16,471 nt of DNA from JAKQHY01 sp034429475. Its GTDB lineage: Bacteria; Chloroflexota; Anaerolineae; B4-G1; SLSP01. The notes below the pieces were generated by a model. The model did no database searches. It was not told the DNA's origin and saw only the letters and a list, made by a program, of their open reading frames with translations. The stretch lies in the NCBI GenBank assembly GCA_034429475.1, contig DAOUGD010000322.1, positions 1 through 16,471 on the forward strand, given 5' to 3'. Of the stretch, positions 14,574 to 16,471 are shown in pieces (the stretch's first letter is position 1; each line of letters starts with the position of its first letter). Both the position numbers and the translations under genes were made by a program.

Positions 14574-14602
14574 AAGATACCGTATAAGACCATGGTTGTC
14601 AT
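14574..14602 (-). promoter_or_regulatory. Candidate promoter of the sensor kinase
   Basis: On the minus strand ATGACA (14597-14602) and TATCTT (14574-14579) are 17 bases apart, five and four of six matches to consensus. The leader to the ATG would be about 120 bases and would include the 7/14-bp repeat array. It is the best candidate seen on this strand, but not conclusive. Confidence 0.45.
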
Positions 14603-14622
14603 CCCCTGAAAGAGTGATTTCT

Positions 14623-14678
14623 TTCTCAGCAACTTCTCAGGTGTTTCTTAGACCATTTTCAGACTTAGAGACTATACT
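14623..14678 (+). promoter_or_regulatory. Four 11-bp-spaced direct repeats and a -10 box
   Basis: TTCTCAG (14623), TTCTCAG (14634), TTCTTAG (14645) and TTTTCAG (14656) recur every 11 bases exactly. TATACT (14673-14678) begins 10 bases after the last heptamer, and no TTGACA-like -35 is present. Heptamers at one helical turn with a -10 at this distance are the layout of promoters activated by OmpR/PhoB-type response regulators. A fifth TTCTCAG at 14691-14697 is followed 13 bases later by TATAAT (14711-14716), a possible second start. Both point to the kinase gene at 14769. Confidence 0.65.
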
Positions 14679-14768
14679 TGGCGCAATCTTTTCTCAGGTA
14701 AATCCTGACCTATAATCAGAAATAAGTAATTGGAAATAAGGGGTCAGGCGGAATACAAAGGGGGATTT

Positions 14769-16471
14769 ATGCGCAAACGTTGGCAATCGGTAAAATATGG
14801 GCTACGGCAAAGTCTGCGCCTCAAAGTCATTGCGATGGCGATTATACCGGTGATTATCGTCCAACTCACGATAGGCGCTGTGGCATTGCTCGCCTATGGC
14901 CGTCTCACCACCAAACTGGTGCTTGATCGGGATCGGGAATTGGTACAGATGGCCGCCGAGCAAATGGCCGCCGAATTAACCGAGGATGTAGAACGCCTGG
15001 CAAAGCAGGGATTCGCCTTTAATGTCCTGTTGGGAGCGCAGACAACGATGACCGACACCGCCCCTCCCCCCGACGATGAACAGCAGCGCAAAGATAGTAT
15101 CGTGATCCTGGATGCTGCCGGGATCGTCCTAGCTACCCGCTCGGAACACTCTGAAGTGATCGGGCAAGATTGGTCAACCCGCAGTTATGTGAGGGAGGCC
15201 GCACAATCGTTAGAGCCGGTGTTCTCCAATCTAACGCCCGATGGATTCGAGGGGGAGGACGTGATCGTGATCGCGGTGCCTATTCTCAACGAAGTCGGCG
15301 AGTTACGAGGGATTACCCTGAATCTGTTGCCTCCCAGCGAAACCACCAGTGATCAAGCTTTGTACGGACGAATGACACAAATGCTGTGGAGCGGCGACAG
15401 CAGCACAATTTATCTGGTGGACGGCGCCGGGCGCGTGATCTATCACTCGGATACCAGCGCCATCGGTCAGGACTTGTCGGCAGATCCCATAGTCCAACAG
15501 GTATTGGCGGGAGAGGAAGATGCCTTCCGCACCACCAACCGGCTGGGACGCCACAACATCACCGCGTTTGCGCCCATCGCCGGAACGGATTGGGGGTTGA
15601 TTGTCGAAGACGATCTGGCCGTCAGCGCGCACGGGATGGGCGGCTATCAGGTCGCCCTATTCCTGCTGTTGGCCCTGGGGGGTGTGGCGCCGGCCGTCGT
15701 GGTAGCAGTAGGTCTTAAACGCATTGTGTCACCCATCGAGGCGCTCACCGCCGCCGCGCAGAAGGTGGCGACGGGCGATTTTGAGCAGACTATTACCGTG
15801 CGCACCGGCGATGAAGTCGAGGCGCTGGCGAACCAATTCAATCAGATGTCGGCCCACCTGCGCGAATCCTACGCGCACCTGGAACAGCGCGTGACCGAGC
15901 GCACCGCAGAGTTGGCCGTCGCCAAAGAGGACGCCGAAAAGGCGCAGCGCGCCGCCGAGGCGGCCAACCGCGCCAAGAGCGTGTTCCTGGCGAACATGAG
16001 CCACGAACTCCGCACACCACTCAACGCGATTCTGGGCTATTCGCAGTTGATGGCGCGCGATCCGCGCGTCACAGCGACGCAGGAGGAATACCTGGCGACC
16101 ATCGGGCGCAGCGGCGAACACCTGCTGGGGCTGATCAACGACGTGCTGACCATGTCCAAAATCGAAGCGGGGCGGACGACGCTGCAAGAGAACGCCTTCG
16201 ACCTGTATCGCCAACTGGAAGGGCTGCGCGAAATGTTCGCCATGCGCGCCGCCGACAAGAAGCTGGCCCTGCTGCTCGACGTGGCGCCCAACGTCCCGCG
16301 CTACATTGAGGCGGACGAAGGCAAACTGCGCCAGGTCTTGATGAACCTCCTCAGCAACGCCGTGAAGTTCACGGAAGAGGGCGGCGTTACCCTGCGCGTG
16401 GGGAAAACCAGAGGGGGAGAGGGGGAGACAAGGAGAGAGGGAGATTTCCCCCCCTCTCCCCCTCCCCCCCT
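14769..16471 (+). CDS. Membrane sensor histidine kinase (Cache-like, HAMP, HisKA, HATPase), 3' end missing
   Basis: The frame is open for 567 codons from ATG 14769 and runs off the window without a stop. Helix 1 is at about 23-44. A periplasmic double-Cache-like domain (about 45-290) contains two PAS-like segments: SIVILDAAGIVLATRSEHSE, and STIYLVDGAGRVIYHSDTSA with FAPIAGTDWGLIVEDD. Helix 2 is at about 293-316, HAMP at 317-370 and a coiled coil at 371-402. HisKA has ANMSHELRTPLNAILGYSQL (phospho-acceptor His412), and HATPase has an N-box with Asn530 (LMNLLSNAVKF). Residues 546-567 are a low-complexity insertion encoded by a foldback. The G boxes and any receiver domains lie beyond the window. 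It is divergent from the HisKA_3 kinase operon and probably RR-activated. Confidence 0.9.
   Translation, partial: MRKRWQSVKYGLRQSLRLKVIAMAIIPVIIVQLTIGAVALLAYGRLTTKLVLDRDRELVQMAAEQMAAELTEDVERLAKQGFAFNVLLGAQTTMTDTAPPPDDEQQRKDSIVILDAAGIVLATRSEHSEVIGQDWSTRSYVREAAQSLEPVFSNLTPDGFEGEDVIVIAVPILNEVGELRGITLNLLPPSETTSDQALYGRMTQMLWSGDSSTIYLVDGAGRVIYHSDTSAIGQDLSADPIVQQVLAGEEDAFRTTNRLGRHNITAFAPIAGTDWGLIVEDDLAVSAHGMGGYQVALFLLLALGGVAPAVVVAVGLKRIVSPIEALTAAAQKVATGDFEQTITVRTGDEVEALANQFNQMSAHLRESYAHLEQRVTERTAELAVAKEDAEKAQRAAEAANRAKSVFLANMSHELRTPLNAILGYSQLMARDPRVTATQEEYLATIGRSGEHLLGLINDVLTMSKIEAGRTTLQENAFDLYRQLEGLREMFAMRAADKKLALLLDVAPNVPRYIEADEGKLRQVLMNLLSNAVKFTEEGGVTLRVGKTRGGEGETRREGDFPPSPPPP
16410..16471 (+). 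repeat. Purine/pyrimidine foldback inside the kinase coding region
   Basis: A G/A-rich arm (about 16410-16443, units like AGAGGGGG) faces a C/T-rich arm (16448-16471, units like CTCCCCC), giving an imperfect inverted repeat around a short TTT-containing loop. Its composition is unlike the flanking coding sequence. It encodes TRGGEGETRREGD followed by FPPSPPPP in the kinase frame. The element may continue past the window end. Confidence 0.7.

Noticed and set aside
14432..14632. 66-codon open frame on the minus strand
   Set aside because: It reads through the 7/14-bp repeat array into the kinase start. The product looks like repeat translation and there is no fitting ribosome site.

Overview
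The window looks like a chromosomal segment of a GC-rich, free-living bacterium, most likely a Chloroflexota member of the Anaerolineae type. This is an inference from gene content (SH3b plus YkuD L,D-transpeptidase with a Pro/Thr linker, THUMP-like methyltransferase, GHL6-type glycosidase, HisKA_3/NarL pairs, a long multidomain kinase) and from intergenic foldbacks built of reiterated 7-14-base units. No rRNA, tRNA, CRISPR array or intact transposase gene was seen.

Layout. 1-669: 3' part of an exported L,D-transpeptidase. 838-4107 (+): two apparently cytoplasmic glycosidases, a GH27 alpha-galactosidase and a GHL6/GH151-like enzyme, separated by a 59-base foldback and closed by a hairpin terminator. 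4160-5476 (-): a DHA3/MefA-like MFS transporter with a good promoter and a palindromic operator over its predicted start point. 5765-7140 (+): a divergent two-gene unit, a cation diffusion facilitator with the Asn-Asp/Asp-Asp metal site typical of Mn(II) exporters and a MarR/GbsR-like regulator, behind a perfect TTGACA-17-TATAAT promoter. 7150-8325 (-): a methyltransferase with a THUMP-like C-terminus.

8447-14445 (-) is the most interesting block. Read 5'->3' on the minus strand it holds a HisKA_3 sensor kinase with a ~470-residue C-terminal multi-pass membrane domain, an ABC ATPase, two paralogous ABC permeases, and a NarL-type response regulator. This looks like a sense-and-export module. 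A 178-bp MITE-like element sits between the last permease and the regulator, apparently inserted into the loop of an older foldback repeat.

14769 to the window end (+): a divergent membrane sensor kinase (Cache-like sensor, HAMP, HisKA, HATPase) whose open frame has no stop before the edge. Its upstream region holds four TTCTCAG-like heptamers at exact 11-bp spacing with a -10-like box downstream, the layout of an OmpR/PhoB-activated promoter. A purine/pyrimidine foldback of intergenic type is read in frame inside its ATPase domain.

Almost every intergenic gap carries a different short-unit foldback, which is the strongest genome-scale oddity in the window.
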